DNA of 64,000 bases from G963668605 sp963668605 (GTDB lineage: Bacteria > Acidobacteriota > Terriglobia > Bryobacterales > Bryobacteraceae), in NCBI GenBank assembly GCA_963668605.1, contig OY764903.1, positions 4,898,001-4,962,000 on the forward strand. Direction: 5' to 3'. The translations under genes and the position numbers were made by a program. Below, piece after piece: positions 32,870-41,305 of this stretch. Every line of letters begins with the position of its first letter. Within the stretch, counting starts at the first letter, position 1. Under the pieces are notes generated by a model, which worked only from the letters and a program-made list of their open reading frames with translations, had not been told where the DNA came from and did no database searches.

Positions 32870-34969
32870 CTAGCGGATCGAAATCAGGACCGGACGGCTG
32901 TCCACACGGACCATGTGCGGCCTCGGAAATGGCGAGTATCCATCCTGGACTGGCGGGAAGCTGACGACCAGATTCTGGTCGCCGCTGCTGATGTATTCCG
33001 GTACGCGCACGTTGAGCTGGTACAGACCGATGGAGCCGGGCGTGAGTCCGGAATAAGCGATCTCCGCAAGTTGTCCGCCGATCATCACGGTGATCGATCC
33101 TGTCGTGGATGAAAGCGGCGCAAGCGGGACCGGAATACCGCTCGAAACCGCAGGCATTACACGTCCAAGTCCCGTCGCGTAGACGGTGACAATCTCGCCC
33201 TTCTCCGCGGGAGTTGCAGGCGTGACCAGACTGTAATCCGATCCGTGTTGGATTGCGCCGTAGGTTCCGTCCGTCGTGAAAACTCCGGCGGCCGTAGTGT
33301 AGACCCTCACGCCCGTGACAAAAGCGCTCGCACCGTCTTGCGAGACTTCCACGTTCATGCGCTCGGGCGGGTCCAGCGCCGAAGCTTCAAACGGCACCTG
33401 GAAGTTGATCTGCTGCTGTTGGCCCGTGTCGATGACTGCATAGAGCAGTGCTTCGACACCATTCACTTTCACGTGAACTCCAGCAGTTCCAGTCAGGTTT
33501 GTGCAGAAGATAGTCGCTGCCCCACCCGGCCGCACGAGTCCGGAAGCAAAGCTCGCTCCGTTGGTAATCGATTCGCGAGTGAAATATGGAAGCACGCGAC
33601 TGCCGCCCAGCTTGACTACAAATGCCGAGCCCTGGCTCGAGAGCGGATTCGTCTCTGCCATGCCGAGCATACCCAAACCGCCCACATACACGTTTGCCTG
33701 CGCATCCACGGCGATCGCCGCGCCTGCGTCTTTGCCATAACCGCTCAGGTGCGTCGAGAACAGCAATGCTGATCCGGAACTGTTCAAGGCCGCCACGAAT
33801 GCGTCGGAACACGTGCTGTAACCCGTCGGCATTGTTCCGGAAGAAGTCCAATTCGTGCAAACGCCGCCGAAGAAACTCGGCTGCACTGCGCGAACAATTG
33901 GAAGCGCTGCGGCGCTCGATCCAGAGAAGTAGGCGTTGCCCGCGCCATCCACTGCAATGGCGTTGATGCCACCATCGAAGGAAGTCGAATACAGCAATGC
34001 ACTTCCGGCTGCGTTCAATTTTGTGACAGATGCCGATCCGGCTATATACGCATTGCCGGATGCATCAAGCGCGATGGCATTTGCCGCTCCGCTCAGGAAT
34101 GTGGAATAGAGCAGAGCGTCCCCCGCGGCGCTGAGCTTGGTGACAAAGCTATCATTGCCGCTCGGGCGTGTCTGCAATGCACCTGGCGTAGTCGGGAAAT
34201 CGGGCGCAGTCGTAGAGCCCACAATGTAAGCCGAACCAGCGCGATCGACGGCGAGGCCGTTCGCGTAACTGCAAGCAGCACCGCCGAGCAGGGTCGAATA
34301 GACCAACACAGTCCCGCTGGAATTTAGCTTACTGACGAAAGCGTTGCATCCCGTGCCTGTGTGACGATAGGCCGCCGGCGTCACGGGAAAGTCGTTGGCT
34401 CCGCTGCCGGCGAGATAGATGTTGCCCGCGGGATCCAGCGCAATCGACTTCGCGGAGCTGTCCGTGGAGCCACTCAGATAAGCTGCAAACACTAGCGCTG
34501 AACCTGAGGGATTGAGTTTGGCTACGAATGCCTTGCGCCGCCCCTGGACTCCCAGACTGAGCGACGCAGGTGCGCCGGCAATCGTGCCGTACGTCTCACC
34601 GGCGATCACGACAGCTCCAGACTGGTCGACCGCAATCGCATTGCTGGTAGCGCCTTCGATCAGCACCGTGTACAAGTAGCGTGAACCATCCGGGCTGAGC
34701 TTTGCGACGAAGGCGCGCGTTGGGGGCGGTATGAAGTTCGGCGGGCCCGTATCCGAGGATGCCGGAAACGCCGGAGAATACGTATTCCCTGTGACGTACG
34801 CATTTCCCGCGCCATCCACCGCAACACCAGTCACCGAATCAGCGCGATAACCGCCGTAAATGTTCGGCAAATCCTGAGCAGGATTGCCTGCGCCAACCGC
34901 ATAGATCAGCCCCGGGCCTTGCGCAAAGACTGAGGCAACGATAAGTTGCCACAACAGAAACAGTTTCAT
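32870..34969 (-). CDS. Exported SBBP-repeat protein with TIGR03437 C-terminal domain
   Basis: A 699-residue secreted protein beginning MKLFLLWQLIVASVFAQG (signal peptide). Residues ~40-470 consist of about nine SBBP-type repeats with the core AVDxAGNAYVTG/ISG (for example VTGVAVDGAGNAYVTGNTY and IALDPAGNIYLAGSGAND), which predict a beta-propeller. Residues ~470-695 are the TIGR03437 domain (ITNGASFASGLVRPGGAATIF, INFQVPFEA, GEIVTVYATGLG, GLYQLNVRVPEYISSGDQN), a beta-rich module expanded in Solibacter whose role is unknown and may be surface anchoring or secretion. No enzyme motif is seen. The gene is divergent from the beta-helix protein at 35162, which carries the same C-terminal domain; they share a 190-bp intergenic region. 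Confidence 0.88.
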   Translation of the reverse strand: MKLFLLWQLIVASVFAQGPGLIYAVGAGNPAQDLPNIYGGYRADSVTGVAVDGAGNAYVTGNTYSPAFPASSDTGPPNFIPPPTRAFVAKLSPDGSRYLYTVLIEGATSNAIAVDQSGAVVIAGETYGTIAGAPASLSLGVQGRRKAFVAKLNPSGSALVFAAYLSGSTDSSAKSIALDPAGNIYLAGSGANDFPVTPAAYRHTGTGCNAFVSKLNSSGTVLVYSTLLGGAACSYANGLAVDRAGSAYIVGSTTAPDFPTTPGALQTRPSGNDSFVTKLSAAGDALLYSTFLSGAANAIALDASGNAYIAGSASVTKLNAAGSALLYSTSFDGGINAIAVDGAGNAYFSGSSAAALPIVRAVQPSFFGGVCTNWTSSGTMPTGYSTCSDAFVAALNSSGSALLFSTHLSGYGKDAGAAIAVDAQANVYVGGLGMLGMAETNPLSSQGSAFVVKLGGSRVLPYFTRESITNGASFASGLVRPGGAATIFCTNLTGTAGVHVKVNGVEALLYAVIDTGQQQQINFQVPFEASALDPPERMNVEVSQDGASAFVTGVRVYTTAAGVFTTDGTYGAIQHGSDYSLVTPATPAEKGEIVTVYATGLGRVMPAVSSGIPVPLAPLSSTTGSITVMIGGQLAEIAYSGLTPGSIGLYQLNVRVPEYISSGDQNLVVSFPPVQDGYSPFPRPHMVRVDSRPVLISIR

Positions 34970-35161
34970 CTATCCACCAACATAGCGCGAGGATGGCGGG
35001 GCTACGAACTCCTTTTGCCAGGTGACGCCCAATAGCCGGCAACCGCACTCCAGTTCAGAGTGTCGCTCTGCGTGTCGATCAGAGAAATTGCATCAGGATT
35101 GAGGCGCATGGCCAGCTAAAGTACTGTAGGTAATGTACCGATATGTTAATTGGTGATTTAT

Positions 35162-38100
35162 ATGCGCGCGCAAGCCATTCATTCTAAATTATCTAATCTA
35201 TCGACCCGTTCATCCGTAGGATCAGCGATTCTCCTCGGCGTGCTCTTGTTGACAGGCGCCCGCGAGGCAGCCGCCAAGACGACAACCATCGCTAATGGCG
35301 AGAGCCTTCAAGCTGCCATTAATGCCGCCACGGACGGGGATACTATTCTGGTTGGTCCGGGCACCTACCGCCCGGACACAGGAACATCATGGATCACGGT
35401 GAGCCGGGCTGTGACGATCATGTCCACCGCCGGCACGGCGCAAACCATCATTCAAGGCGCCACCGCCGATTGGGGTTTGATCTGGATTCAGGTCAGTGGA
35501 GTGACACTACAGGGATTCACTATCCAGGGCGGCAACTGGGGGCCGCGGACCGGAACCTTCACAAACGGTAAAGTCTCGAACATTCTCCTCAAGGATCTGA
35601 TCGTGGACACCGTGCCCAGCGCTTCGGCCGGCCACGGAATCAACCTGTGCGCGGAAAACTCGGTTGTGCAGGATTGTACGGTGATCAAGGCCTATGCGAC
35701 AGGAATCATTGTCTCCTGTGGAGGTGGAAACCTGATCATGAACAATACCGTTCAGCGTGCCGACACGCAGCACGCCATCGGACTGATCGGCAGCGACGGC
35801 AACACGGTGGTCAACAACACGATCACGGGTGCTGCCTTCGACGGAATTCTCATTCAGGGCGGAAGCTACAACCGGGTGGAAAAGAATCGGATCTCTGGTC
35901 ACGGCGTCGATGGCGTCACGCTGTCTTCGCAAGGTTCCATACAGAGCCGGTACAACTATGTGGCGAAGAACGTCATCATATCGGATGGCGTTGGGGTGAC
36001 TGGACGTTGGGGCACAGGTGTTTGGGTCGACCGACAATCCGATGGGGCCTATGTGTTCGGAAATCGCGTGACAGGCCAGGCGGAAGCGGGCCTGACCGTT
36101 TTCAGTAGCAACAGCGCGTGGTTCAGAGGCAATGTTGCGACCCACAACGGGCACGCAGGCTTTCTGATCTGGGACCACTATGCGCCGGCTCTTCCCAAGC
36201 CATCCAACACTTTCATCCAAAACAATATTGGGGTGGATAACCCTGCCAATGGGCATGTTCTGCTGAGGGGAGCTGACACGACTGAGATTGCATATAACTC
36301 TTTCTCCAATTCGGTCGCAGGACAAGGTGTCGGGATCAGTTTGGAGAACTCGCCCGCACACACCTTCAGCTTCCGCAACACTGTCAAAGGTTCTTGGAGC
36401 GGGAGTTATGTGAACGCCGGGTCAGTCGACTCCCAGTTCTACCAGAACCGGTACATCGGCCAAATGTCAATGTTTTCGCTTGCGGGCAGTGCCACGCAAT
36501 GGGATGCTGGCGCCTATCTCGGCGGAAACTACTGGTCGCAATTCCAGGCGAGAGGCAACCCCAGCCAAGTGGATCGCTTCACAGGTTTCACGGGCTCTGG
36601 TAGCGACAACTTTCCATATCAGTCGGAGGACTTTGGCAAAGGGTATGCCGTTGCGGTCCAGCAGCCGGCAGCAGGACAGATTGTGGCAGCAGGCAGCCAA
36701 AAAACGATCGCGTGGAAATCAAAGGGTTGCGTGCTCGTAGATCTCGCTTACAGTTCGGCATCAACCGGTCTGGTTTTGATAGCGCAAAACTTTCAAGATT
36801 CCGGTTTCTACAATTGGGACCTGCCGGCAAGCCTGCCGCCGGCAAGCGACTATTCGGTCCGCATCGACTGCAAAACTGCGGCCGGCAGCACCGTAGGCGT
36901 TACTGGCCAGAGCGGATCATTCAGCGTCGGGACGGCGGAGTTGCTGCTCCTCGCTCCGGGTCCGGATACCATGGCTTCGGCTGGCAGCACAGTTCGTGTC
37001 GCGTGGAAAAAGGCGGCGAGCATCAGTAGCGTCGACATACTACTGAAGTACGATGGCGTCCCCTACTCCGTTGTACGGTCCAATCTCAGCGGTAGTTTTG
37101 CGGACGTCACGCTCCCCAATATCAACTCGAACCACGTATCCATCCTGGTTCAGGCCTCGGCAGGAGGAAATGCAAAGGACTCAGTTGACGGATATGTTTC
37201 GATTCGTGGAGGCGCACCAGGCTTCACAGCGCCAGCGGCACCCAGCGACCTCTTCGTCGGAGAGCCGCTGGAGCTGGAGTGGATCTCGCCGGCAGGTTCA
37301 TATTTGGTAGACCTCGAGATTATGGACACCGACCCGGTCCGAGGCGGCTCGTTCCGCCCGGTAGCCCGGAACCTGCCCGACTACGGCAAATACACCTGGT
37401 TTGTGCCGGACCTCCGCATGGTTGGCGGTTGGATCCGCGCTACGTTCAAGTCCGCTTCGGGAACCACAATCAGCTCGATCGCCTCCCCGCTGTTGAATCT
37501 GCGCTACACGAGCAATGGGGGCCCGAACGTCCCTCCATACGCGGTAGAGTTGGCCCCCTTCGAAGGAGCCGCGGTGAGCCAGGTCTTTACCGGCACCTAC
37601 TACGACGATAACGGTTGGAGCGATATCGCGAAGGCATCGATTCGGTTTTATGAGTCCTACCTGGGCCAACCGAATGCCTGCATCGTCGAATTCCGCCCGC
37701 CCAGCAGTCAGCTCTTCCTGCTCGACGATGCCGGTGTCAACTGGCTTGGCCCTGTGACACTTGGCTCCAGCGCGACGCTCCAGAATAGTGCCTGCTCTCT
37801 GAACGCGGCCGCATCCTCATTCAGTGGAAATGGAAACACATTACAGGTGAACGTGGCACTGTCTTTCAAGCCAGGTTTTGGTTCAGCTGGTGGCCGAGAG
37901 CCGCGCAAGGCGGTGTGTCTCTATGCGAAGGACAATGCGGGTGCAGGGGAAGAACAATCGTGTTTGGGGCTCTGGATTCCAGAAGCGCCCACACCCGCTC
38001 TAATCGCCCGGCACCGGTTATACAATCCCTATAACTACGCGCATTTTTACACGGCCAGCGAGAACGAACGTAACGTATTGGTTTCGCGCGGCTTCATACC

Positions 38101-39100
38101 GGAAAATCCCATTCCGGGCATGGGTTACAACCAGCCCAATACGGTGAGTGGCATTCCGACCCAGCCGTTCTATCGCATCTTGTACTTTCCGGCCAATGGG
38201 GCTGCCAGTTTCCATTACTGGACTCGCGACCGCGAGGAGTATAAGGCGGCAGTTCGCCAGCGCACAAGGAATCTGGGAGAAGGCATCGATTCGTTCCTGC
38301 TGTCAGGCCAGGCGCCGGGCACCTATCCTACTTACCGGCTGAAATTCCCGGGTGCATCCGCTTACCCCATCTACCACTACGCCCTGCAAGCGGAGCATGA
38401 TGCCTTGGTCGCCGCGACGTGGATCTCACTGGGAATCGATGGTTATCTCCAACCGGTTCCGGCAGCAGCGGCACAAGCGGCAACAGCAATGAGAATGAGC
38501 GGCAGCTCTACACGACCACAAATCACGGCGGTACTCGGGGCGGCCAGTCATGAGGCTGGCGCTGTGGCGCCGGGGCAACTTATCCGCGTCTACGGACGGA
38601 GTCTAAGCAACCTGCCTCAAGTCCAGCTGGATGACACAACGACCCCAGTGCTCTCAAGAACGGACCAGTATCTCGAAATCCTTGTACCGGAATACTTCGC
38701 GGGCAAGGAGTCCGTGGCAGTGACAGTGAACGATCAAGGCCGCAGCACGGAGCCCTTCATTGTTCCTTTGACAGCAGTCAGTCCGGCATTGTTCGTGACG
38801 GATTTTCAAGGCCGTGGATGGGCTGCCACGCTGGAATCCGAGCCAGGCACGTCAACGCTGCAATTGACAGGAGCGGGGGAACTTGATGGCGGACAGCCGC
38901 GACTGCCGGTCAGCGTCCGAATCAGTGGTCATCCAGCCGAAGTCATTTCGATCGGGCCGATCGCCGGCCAGCAGGGACGTCTGGCTGTCAATGTGCGCAT
39001 CCCGGCAGCGGTGCTGGATACTTCCGACGAAGTTGCGTCAGTTACCGTGCAGATTGGCGAGGCCGTGAGTCAACCGGGCGTCCTCTTGAAAATCAAGTAA
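35162..39100 (+). CDS. Giant exported beta-helix protein with DUF5648 and TIGR03437 domains
   Basis: A 1312-residue secreted protein. The ATG at 35162 is chosen because GGTG lies six bases upstream and the N terminus ends in the signal LLGVLLLTGAREAAA; TTG/GTG codons just upstream are alternatives. Residues ~40-500 are a right-handed parallel beta-helix of the NosD/pectate-lyase type (ESLQAAINAATDGDTILVGPGTY, then stacked NNTIxG/GNxVT motifs). Residues ~510-800 contain Ig-like beta domains (GSQKTIAWKSKGCVLVDLAYS and TVRVAWKKAASISSVDILLK). Residues ~950-1105 are DUF5648-like repeats (HRLYNPYNYAHFYTASENER, FHYWTRDREEYKAA, YPIYHYALQAEHDA). The last ~190 residues are TIGR03437. Such architecture suggests binding to or modifying an extracellular polysaccharide; no catalytic site is evident. 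Confidence 0.85.
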   Translation: MRAQAIHSKLSNLSTRSSVGSAILLGVLLLTGAREAAAKTTTIANGESLQAAINAATDGDTILVGPGTYRPDTGTSWITVSRAVTIMSTAGTAQTIIQGATADWGLIWIQVSGVTLQGFTIQGGNWGPRTGTFTNGKVSNILLKDLIVDTVPSASAGHGINLCAENSVVQDCTVIKAYATGIIVSCGGGNLIMNNTVQRADTQHAIGLIGSDGNTVVNNTITGAAFDGILIQGGSYNRVEKNRISGHGVDGVTLSSQGSIQSRYNYVAKNVIISDGVGVTGRWGTGVWVDRQSDGAYVFGNRVTGQAEAGLTVFSSNSAWFRGNVATHNGHAGFLIWDHYAPALPKPSNTFIQNNIGVDNPANGHVLLRGADTTEIAYNSFSNSVAGQGVGISLENSPAHTFSFRNTVKGSWSGSYVNAGSVDSQFYQNRYIGQMSMFSLAGSATQWDAGAYLGGNYWSQFQARGNPSQVDRFTGFTGSGSDNFPYQSEDFGKGYAVAVQQPAAGQIVAAGSQKTIAWKSKGCVLVDLAYSSASTGLVLIAQNFQDSGFYNWDLPASLPPASDYSVRIDCKTAAGSTVGVTGQSGSFSVGTAELLLLAPGPDTMASAGSTVRVAWKKAASISSVDILLKYDGVPYSVVRSNLSGSFADVTLPNINSNHVSILVQASAGGNAKDSVDGYVSIRGGAPGFTAPAAPSDLFVGEPLELEWISPAGSYLVDLEIMDTDPVRGGSFRPVARNLPDYGKYTWFVPDLRMVGGWIRATFKSASGTTISSIASPLLNLRYTSNGGPNVPPYAVELAPFEGAAVSQVFTGTYYDDNGWSDIAKASIRFYESYLGQPNACIVEFRPPSSQLFLLDDAGVNWLGPVTLGSSATLQNSACSLNAAASSFSGNGNTLQVNVALSFKPGFGSAGGREPRKAVCLYAKDNAGAGEEQSCLGLWIPEAPTPALIARHRLYNPYNYAHFYTASENERNVLVSRGFIPENPIPGMGYNQPNTVSGIPTQPFYRILYFPANGAASFHYWTRDREEYKAAVRQRTRNLGEGIDSFLLSGQAPGTYPTYRLKFPGASAYPIYHYALQAEHDALVAATWISLGIDGYLQPVPAAAAQAATAMRMSGSSTRPQITAVLGAASHEAGAVAPGQLIRVYGRSLSNLPQVQLDDTTTPVLSRTDQYLEILVPEYFAGKESVAVTVNDQGRSTEPFIVPLTAVSPALFVTDFQGRGWAATLESEPGTSTLQLTGAGELDGGQPRLPVSVRISGHPAEVISIGPIAGQQGRLAVNVRIPAAVLDTSDEVASVTVQIGEAVSQPGVLLKIK

Positions 39101-39390
39101 GCATCCGTGCATGACGAAGCGGCGCTATGCCTGGAATACTTCGAATGTGGCATTTTGCAGACTGCCGTAAGCGTGCGCTCGGTCGAGCAGCACACAACTG
39201 AAGGTTTTGGAAGACGCGGTTAAGCAACTCCCTGCTCTCGACCAGGCTTACGGTCTCAACGTGCTTCAGCAGTCCCAGCCCCGCGGTTCACGAATGCGCC
39301 CCGGCGGCATAGCGCGCCCGCTCTGGTCCAACCGGCAATAGCGGTGATTCTGACGGGCTAGCGGGGAAAAATACACTCCAAAATCAAGAA
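39101..39390. other. Intergenic stretch without recognised gene
   Basis: No protein family, tRNA or promoter was recognised. Both strands contain only short frames. Composition is like coding DNA, so it could be a decayed gene, but no similarity was identified. Confidence 0.4.
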
Positions 39391-39452
39391 GCCCCGCGCT
39401 GGGACGCGGGGCCTCACTCAGAGGGGCTGGCGACGAGCTGGGACTCGTCGCC
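39391..39452 (-). ncRNA. Two strong tandem hairpins with the same six-base loop
   Basis: The first hairpin has an 8-bp perfect stem (39391-39398 with 39405-39412, GCCCCGCG/CGCGGGGC). The second has a 9-bp perfect stem (39429-39437 with 39444-39452, GGCGACGAG/CTCGTCGCC). Both enclose the loop CTGGGA on the plus strand (TCCCAG on the minus strand), although the stems are unrelated. On the minus strand the first hairpin is followed by TTCTTGATTTT, so it could be an intrinsic terminator for a transcript that also contains the second hairpin. A small RNA or a 3'-UTR structure is proposed; the strand is not certain. Confidence 0.45.
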
Positions 39453-39607
39453 GGGGATGCTATAAGTCAAAGAGACTTATATTATGTGTCCTTATTCCGT
39501 GCACGAGATTTGCCAAACCGCCCACTTTCGCAAGTGATTGTAAATAAGTATAATATACCTCATTATCCATTTTAACGAGGTGGGTGATTTTGCGAACTGG
39601 GAGATTT

Positions 39608-39637
39608 CACCCAGCCCCCGATCGGGAGCACTGGGTG
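39608..39637. repeat. Inverted repeat downstream of the TPR gene
   Basis: CACCCAG (39608-39614) and CTGGGTG (39631-39637) form 7-bp arms around a loop that itself contains the palindrome CCCGATCGGG (39617-39626). The heptamer GGTGATT also occurs just upstream, at 39582-39588. It lies within 60 bp of the TPR gene stop and may be part of its 3' end. No T-run follows. Confidence 0.35.
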
Positions 39638-39690
39638 ATTTACCACCACATGGACCTCGTTCGTTGAATCGTGCTTGCTGAAACTCTTGC

Positions 39691-40173
39691 CTATTGAACG
39701 AGCATCCGCAGTCTTTCGAGCGCCTCGGCCGCCACCGTGTACTCCGGATTGATCTCAAGCGCCTTGCGGAAGCATTCGCGAGCACGGTTGAACAGTTCAC
39801 GAGAAACGTAGACGCGCCCCAGGTTGTACCAAGGAAAGTGGTAGGCATCGTAACGTTCACTCTCGATAGCGCGCTCGAGCCACGGGATCGCGTCGTCAGG
39901 CTTACCCATTTCGATCAGGTAGGCGCCGATATCGTTGTACGGATTCCCGAAGTCCGGGTCGACGGCAATCGCCTTCTTGCACTCGGCGATGGCATCATCC
40001 AGCTTCCCCTGCGCGCGGTAGGTCCATCCGAGGTAGGTGTGCGCCTCGGCGGTTGGGTTGAGATTGATCGAGCGCTTGTAGAGATCAACGGCGAGGTCCA
40101 GATCGCCTTGCCTTTGGAGAGCGTAGGCTTTCTCGAACAATTCCTGGGCGAGCAGCCGCCGTGCATCAGGCAT
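39691..40173 (-). CDS. Small tetratricopeptide-repeat protein
   Basis: A 160-residue soluble protein made almost entirely of TPR helices. About four repeats are visible: FEKAYALQRQGDLDLAVDLYKRSINLNP, AHTYLGWTYRAQGKLDDAIAECKKAIAVDP, the next with YNDIGAYLIEMGKPDDAIPWLERAI, and NLGRVYVSRELFNRARECFRKALEINP. There is no signal peptide or membrane segment. TPR proteins serve as interaction scaffolds; the partner is not indicated. It stands alone, with structured non-coding DNA downstream and a 211-bp gap upstream. The start at 40173 is the first ATG; no strong ribosome-binding site is seen. Confidence 0.85.
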   Translation of the reverse strand: MPDARRLLAQELFEKAYALQRQGDLDLAVDLYKRSINLNPTAEAHTYLGWTYRAQGKLDDAIAECKKAIAVDPDFGNPYNDIGAYLIEMGKPDDAIPWLERAIESERYDAYHFPWYNLGRVYVSRELFNRARECFRKALEINPEYTVAAEALERLRMLVQ

Positions 40174-40384
40174 GAAATAGTTTTATACGAAATCCCCGAA
40201 TGGTTGCAAGAAAATTGCTCCACGAGGATAGTGCTCCACTCAATTGAAAACATCGACATTGGCATCTACAAAGCTTTCGGGATGCCGTAGCGGAAGAATC
40301 ACAATTTGACGTTCCGCGACGAGAGTAATCCAGTTCGCCCTGCGCTATACCTTCTGACTGCGAGACGCAAGCGGAATGGGCCGC

Positions 40385-41167
40385 CTAAACGCTGGCTGGG
40401 GCCGTCCCGTGGAATCGCTTTTTTCCGAGAGCCAGGAACGCGAGGCCGGTGACCATCAGGATGATCGAGGCAACTTCCGGCGTCTCTCCACCTTCGCCAC
40501 CACCCGCACCACCGCCGCCGGCCGGCGGCTGGGTCAAGTTGGCGGAGCCAAACGTGAAATTATCCAGCGCGGTTGTGGCGCCCACGGCTGCAATCCTCAC
40601 AGAGCCGACGCCGTCGGGCGAGATTACACCGAAGAACGCCGGAGTTACGCCGCGCTGGTTGGTGTCCACTCGATAGTAGTAGTTCCCGCTGGCGTCAGAA
40701 AACCAGATGTCGACCTGGGCGCCATATTGCACGGTCGGTCCTGGCAGATAAGTCATCAGATCGAAGCCAAACGCCGTCATGGCAGGCATGGTCACCTGGA
40801 TATACGCCTGCCCCAGTTGACTGTACTGCGGTAGGCTGCCCCTGATGTAGGCGCCGGTGCCGAAGTTTATCGGATCGCCAGCAGGCGGGTTGTTGATCGT
40901 GGTGTTCGAGGTCGGAGTAACGCTGCTGTCATAGTAGTTGTAGCTGGTGAAATTGATGCCGCTGGCGGTGTAACCGGCGCTATACGTCGGATCTTGCCAA
41001 TAATCGCCGTTTGCAACGCCCTCGAAGTTGATCGTGGTTGGTGTGCCCATCTGCGCCTCCCACGTTCCTTGATTCGAGTAAATGATCGGAGTTGCCGTTG
41101 CTGGAGCGCACAGCAAGCCGATGGCGAGAGTGGCGAGAGCCACAGAGAGAGCATATCGATTGCGCAT
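40385..41167 (-). CDS. PEP-CTERM-type exported protein
   Basis: A 260-residue secreted protein. It has a signal peptide (MRNRYALSVALATLAIGLLCAPATA) and a beta-rich body (INFEGVANGDYW, FGFDLMTYLPG, WFSDASGNYYYRVD, DNFTFGSANL). A Gly/Pro linker follows (PPAGGGGAGGGEGGE), then a C-terminal TPEVASIILMVTGLAFLALGKKR segment. The Pro-Glu-Val box, the hydrophobic helix and the basic tail correspond to the PEP-CTERM sorting signal, which is cut by exosortase and linked to exopolysaccharide or biofilm export. The Pro-Glu-Val box replaces the more common Pro-Glu-Pro. The body resembles the beta-sandwich PEP-CTERM proteins that often bind glycans. No exosortase gene is in the window. Confidence 0.82.
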   Translation of the reverse strand: MRNRYALSVALATLAIGLLCAPATATPIIYSNQGTWEAQMGTPTTINFEGVANGDYWQDPTYSAGYTASGINFTSYNYYDSSVTPTSNTTINNPPAGDPINFGTGAYIRGSLPQYSQLGQAYIQVTMPAMTAFGFDLMTYLPGPTVQYGAQVDIWFSDASGNYYYRVDTNQRGVTPAFFGVISPDGVGSVRIAAVGATTALDNFTFGSANLTQPPAGGGGAGGGEGGETPEVASIILMVTGLAFLALGKKRFHGTAPASV

Positions 41168-41305
41168 GTTGCTGAACCTTTCACGTAAAGTGCAAAATTT
41201 GCGGTTAACGTGAGGTAGTTGGTTACAGCCCGCGGTTCTCTCAAATAACGGCGTTAGGAAAACCCTTAGGAGAATAGGCCAGCGGTGAGAGCGGGACAGG
41301 CGAGA

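Noticed and set aside
39391..39412. Intrinsic terminator for the beta-helix gene ending at 39100
   Set aside because: It lies almost 300 bp downstream and has no T-run after it on the plus strand; the T-rich stretch is on the minus-strand side.
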